A DNA stretch of 56,937 nucleotides from Gammaproteobacteria bacterium. Its GTDB lineage: Bacteria > Pseudomonadota > Gammaproteobacteria > Legionellales > Legionellaceae. The notes under the pieces were generated by a model. The model searched no databases and was not told where the DNA came from. It worked only from the letters and a program-made list of their open reading frames with translations. The stretch is taken from the NCBI GenBank assembly GCA_026399205.1, contig JAPLRL010000042.1, forward strand, positions 1 to 56,937, given 5' to 3'. The position numbers were made by a program, and so were the translations under genes. Below are positions 54,790 to 56,937 of this stretch, piece after piece. Within the stretch, counting starts at the first letter, position 1. Every line of letters begins with the position of its first letter.

Positions 54790-56136
54790 ATGCCTTTTTA
54801 TATCAATGGTTCCGTTGTTGGTGAATCAAACAAATGGACTGAGTTCGAAAAAACACCATTACCAGCAATCAGCTATGATAACCCCGAGAAGCCAAACTCC
54901 CCATATGCCGGCAACACCTTGCTTGTGTTGCAAAGGGAGTCTGCTTTTATACAAGATGAATCCCATGTTGCTTTTGTGGGAACAAAAAATTTACGAAATT
55001 GTGTTTGCGTTTTCATGCGTACCGCATCGAGCACACTCCTTATTCACTGTGATCAAGTCAAATATTCTTCTTTTTCTGAAGACATTGCGCGCTTTCCTGA
55101 AGATGATATTGAAGTGATGATTTTAGGTGGGATGGATACTACAATATCACGGAATACGGTGGGTGATATTCTGAGCTCACTCATACGAGCAGGGCAGTTA
55201 ACCGCGAAAAAAGTGAGGTTGACTTCACAGCTGGCTTTGAAAGCAAATGAGAGTGCTCTAACCGGTGTAGATGAAGATTTTTTCGTATTTAATTATATGT
55301 ATCGCAAACTTCCATTTGTTGCTGAGTTGATCTTTCAAGAGAAGAGTCTTGAGGTAATTGATCAGTTTCATCATCTAATGAATCAAGAAAAATTGCATGC
55401 CATGAATTTTAAACAACGGCGTACCACATTAGACTCCAATCGGCTGCTGTTTATGGCGGGTCTCATTATTAATTCAGGGCTGGGTATTCCAGACACGCAA
55501 ATTAATGCAACGGTTAGCATTATAATTAATATGTTAAATTTAAACGCAGATATGTTTATCGCTCATGCTGTTGCGATGTTTTCTAATACAGGTTTTTCTA
55601 TGATGCAGCGAGTCATGAAGCCGGTCGATATTATTAACGATACAAAAATTTCTAACCTTGTTTTTGACAGAAAAAATGGACAACTTACGATTATCCCTGA
55701 ACACTTCTCGACCGAACATGAACTATGGCGTACAGGACGAGCGATGCCAACGAATGCAAATTACACTTACCATCGCGTTTATGACAGCACCCAATTGAGC
55801 GAAATGTTAAGATTGCCACAATTGTCTTCATCTTTTATTCAACATATTAAAAAACATGTTGTAGTGGCTTGTACCTACAGACCGCTTTCAGAGTTAGAGC
55901 GTCAATCCTTGCTGATTGACTTTGGGTTTTCAGGACTATCAACGCCGAACAACCAACTGAATGCGTTGCGCCAGCTGTTACGATTTTGTAAGAGCTTTTC
56001 TGGCAGACAATATCTTGAAGAAAATTTGCCGCGATATGTGATGGGAATGACGAATTTAGCAAAGTATGGGTTTTTTATGGCTGTAGAACCAGTTAGCGCA
56101 AGCAAAGCCGTTCCTGTTTGCACCATGATTGATTGA
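54790..56136 (+). CDS. NTAN1-like protein N-terminal asparagine amidohydrolase
   Basis: 448 residues from the ATG at 54790 (TTTGGAG upstream). It follows eukaryotic NTAN1 closely by eye: MPFYINGSVV against MPLLVDGQRV; TLLVLQRES against LLYVQQREL; the nucleophile C71 aligns with human C75; LLIHCD (83-88) with CLTHCD; IEVMILGGMD (107-116) with LEVHLVGGFS; DRKNGQLTIIP with DAETEQLRIGP; FIQHIKK with FVEHIRS. NTAN1 turns N-terminal Asn of proteins into Asp, marking them for degradation through the Arg/N-degron pathway. Residues about 150-280 hold an extra helical insertion, and 365-448 a tail. No export signal is visible. A host-directed deamidase is inference. Confidence 0.8.
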   Translation: MPFYINGSVVGESNKWTEFEKTPLPAISYDNPEKPNSPYAGNTLLVLQRESAFIQDESHVAFVGTKNLRNCVCVFMRTASSTLLIHCDQVKYSSFSEDIARFPEDDIEVMILGGMDTTISRNTVGDILSSLIRAGQLTAKKVRLTSQLALKANESALTGVDEDFFVFNYMYRKLPFVAELIFQEKSLEVIDQFHHLMNQEKLHAMNFKQRRTTLDSNRLLFMAGLIINSGLGIPDTQINATVSIIINMLNLNADMFIAHAVAMFSNTGFSMMQRVMKPVDIINDTKISNLVFDRKNGQLTIIPEHFSTEHELWRTGRAMPTNANYTYHRVYDSTQLSEMLRLPQLSSSFIQHIKKHVVVACTYRPLSELERQSLLIDFGFSGLSTPNNQLNALRQLLRFCKSFSGRQYLEENLPRYVMGMTNLAKYGFFMAVEPVSASKAVPVCTMID

Positions 56137-56164
56137 TTGGTTGGATAGACCTTTGTTAAGATTC

Positions 56165-56437
56165 TTAGCCGAATAATTCGCTATGGGTGCCAAGCCTCGA
56201 TAAAAGCAACATGTTTTGATCAAGTTTTTTGTAGATCAATAATAGATCCGGTTTGATGTGGCATTCACGATACCCCAGCCAGTTACCAGTTAAACCATGG
56301 TCACGATATTTTTCTGGTAATGTTTCATCATGAATGAGTTTGTATAATACATCAATCAATGCGGTATCAATATCACCATGTTTTTTGAAATCACGTTTAA
56401 AAGCGGTCGAGCGATCAATCTTCCGCATGGAGATCAT
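56165..56437 (-). CDS. yafQ: YafQ-family mRNA interferase toxin
   Basis: 90 residues. LPEKYRDHGLTGNWLGYRECH, then KPDLLLIYKK and RLGTHSELFG, is the YafQ signature; the His, Asp and final His-x-x-x-Phe catalytic set is intact. It cleaves mRNA on the ribosome. The frame overlaps dinJ by 23 bp. An internal ATG (56428) is an alternative start. Confidence 0.95.
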   Translation of the reverse strand: MISMRKIDRSTAFKRDFKKHGDIDTALIDVLYKLIHDETLPEKYRDHGLTGNWLGYRECHIKPDLLLIYKKLDQNMLLLSRLGTHSELFG

Positions 56438-56681
56438 CCATCAGCGATTCAATGGAATCGAAATGTGCCCCCTTTCCTGCCTCAAGCTCAGCCATCGCTT
56501 TTCGAGTTGTTGAGTTGGGTACTTTAATGGTAAACGGTAGGCGGTGTTCATCAGCAATACGTACCATAAGCAACCGTATGGCATCTGATACAGATAAACC
56601 CATTGCGTCTAAAGCTTCAGTTGCACGCTCTTTTGTCAATGTATCGATACGTGCTCGAACGTAGGTGTTAGCTGTTCTCAT
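56415..56681 (-). CDS. dinJ: DinJ-family antitoxin
   Basis: 88 residues. The ribbon-helix-helix start (TYVRARIDTLTKERATEALDAMGLSVSDAIRLLM) and the acidic C-terminal tail that neutralises YafQ are present. It binds DNA and YafQ. A 13-bp palindrome lies just upstream. Confidence 0.95.
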   Translation of the reverse strand: MRTANTYVRARIDTLTKERATEALDAMGLSVSDAIRLLMVRIADEHRLPFTIKVPNSTTRKAMAELEAGKGAHFDSIESLMDDLHAED

Positions 56682-56694
56682 GAAATTTTCCCAC

Positions 56695-56707
56695 TTAAGT
56701 TACTTAA
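56695..56707. promoter_or_regulatory. Operator-like palindrome of dinJ-yafQ
   Basis: TTAAGT-T-ACTTAA, perfect 6-bp arms, 14 bp upstream of the dinJ start. The expected site for DinJ autorepression. Confidence 0.6.
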
Positions 56708-56747
56708 TTATATTGTAGTCTCAATGTAGTCCATAGTCAATTTTCAT

Positions 56748-56937
56748 TTAATAACCTTGTGTGGTAATGCAGAGCGACTGACGCAGGCCATTCAACAGTT
56801 TTGATAATCCATCACTGGAGGGTGGTTTAGAACTATTGCTACTATTTTTGTTAAGTCGTTGCTCAAGTTCATGTATACGCGCCTCAAGCCGCTTGATCTG
56901 TGCTGCTTGCGCCTCAATGACCTCTATTAATGACTCA
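56748..56937 (-). pseudogene. IS66-type transposase N-terminal fragment, frame diverges (partial)
   Basis: Open to the window edge on the minus strand, 62 codons to a TAA at 56748-56750. It reads as a Leu-zipper-like start (IKRLEARIHELEQRLN) and then the IS66 hallmark NSSNSSKPPSSDG. After that the sequence departs (LSKLLNGLRQSL) and stops where the real transposase would continue. So the element is truncated or frameshifted. Confidence 0.75.

Overview
The window is a gammaproteobacterial chromosome segment. Housekeeping genes indicate an intracellular-lifestyle order such as Legionellales (Coxiella, Legionella, Berkiella or Aquicella relatives). Reasons: a stand-alone two-gene gspD-gspE unit as in Legionella lspDE; the gammaproteobacterial block pepP-ubiH-ubiI / ygfB-zapA; divergent efp/epmB; fadE, dbpA, mutM; a PlaA-like GDSL lipase; and several proteins with eukaryote-like or host-directed features. 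The lineage is an inference; there is no rRNA or other decisive marker here.

Layout. 1-9 kb: end of an unknown gene, an ArcB-type hybrid sensor kinase, a cyclodipeptide synthase-like gene, gspE-gspD and a 2OG-Fe(II) oxygenase. 9-14 kb: fadE, epmB and efp (divergent), a PH-domain membrane protein. 14-20 kb: a coiled-coil protein, dciA-like, guaC, a tyrosine recombinase, a class II amidotransferase and an ArnT-like glycosyltransferase. 20-25 kb: a ThiE protein carrying a ThiD remnant and a 1171-residue protein of unknown function. 25-34 kb: MFS exporter, BaiN-type flavoprotein, a BAHD-type acyltransferase, dbpA, csp, amidase, an orphan Phd antitoxin coupled to ldhA, and an EamA transporter. 34-41 kb: mutM/MFS, type IV pilin, a Phd/PIN toxin-antitoxin pair, and pepP-ubiH-ubiI. 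41-46 kb: ygfB/zapA, an OTT_1508-like deaminase, GDSL lipase, tRNA-Asn, HdeD-like and PEP-mutase-family genes. 46-57 kb (accessory): a 919-residue protein, a coiled-coil protein, an outer-membrane barrel, a 1070-residue multidomain surface protein, an NTAN1-like N-terminal asparagine amidohydrolase, dinJ-yafQ and a broken IS66-type transposase end.

The most interesting content is four putative enzymes that look out of place among housekeeping genes: an XYP-type cyclodipeptide synthase with a long C-terminal tail (2782-4269), a BAHD acyltransferase (27628-28929), a nucleic-acid-type deaminase with a basic nuclear-localisation-like patch (41960-43342), and a homologue of the eukaryotic N-degron enzyme NTAN1 (54790-56136). 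Together with large helical proteins of unknown function they suggest dispersed secreted effectors or small-molecule genes acting on a eukaryotic host. The gspDE pair, prepilin, GDSL lipase and surface protein fit an extracellular export programme.

Intergenic DNA is rich in palindromic repeat families (at least six). Some overlap stop codons, one contributes the 5' end of a reading frame, and one appears to lie in frame inside a coding sequence.
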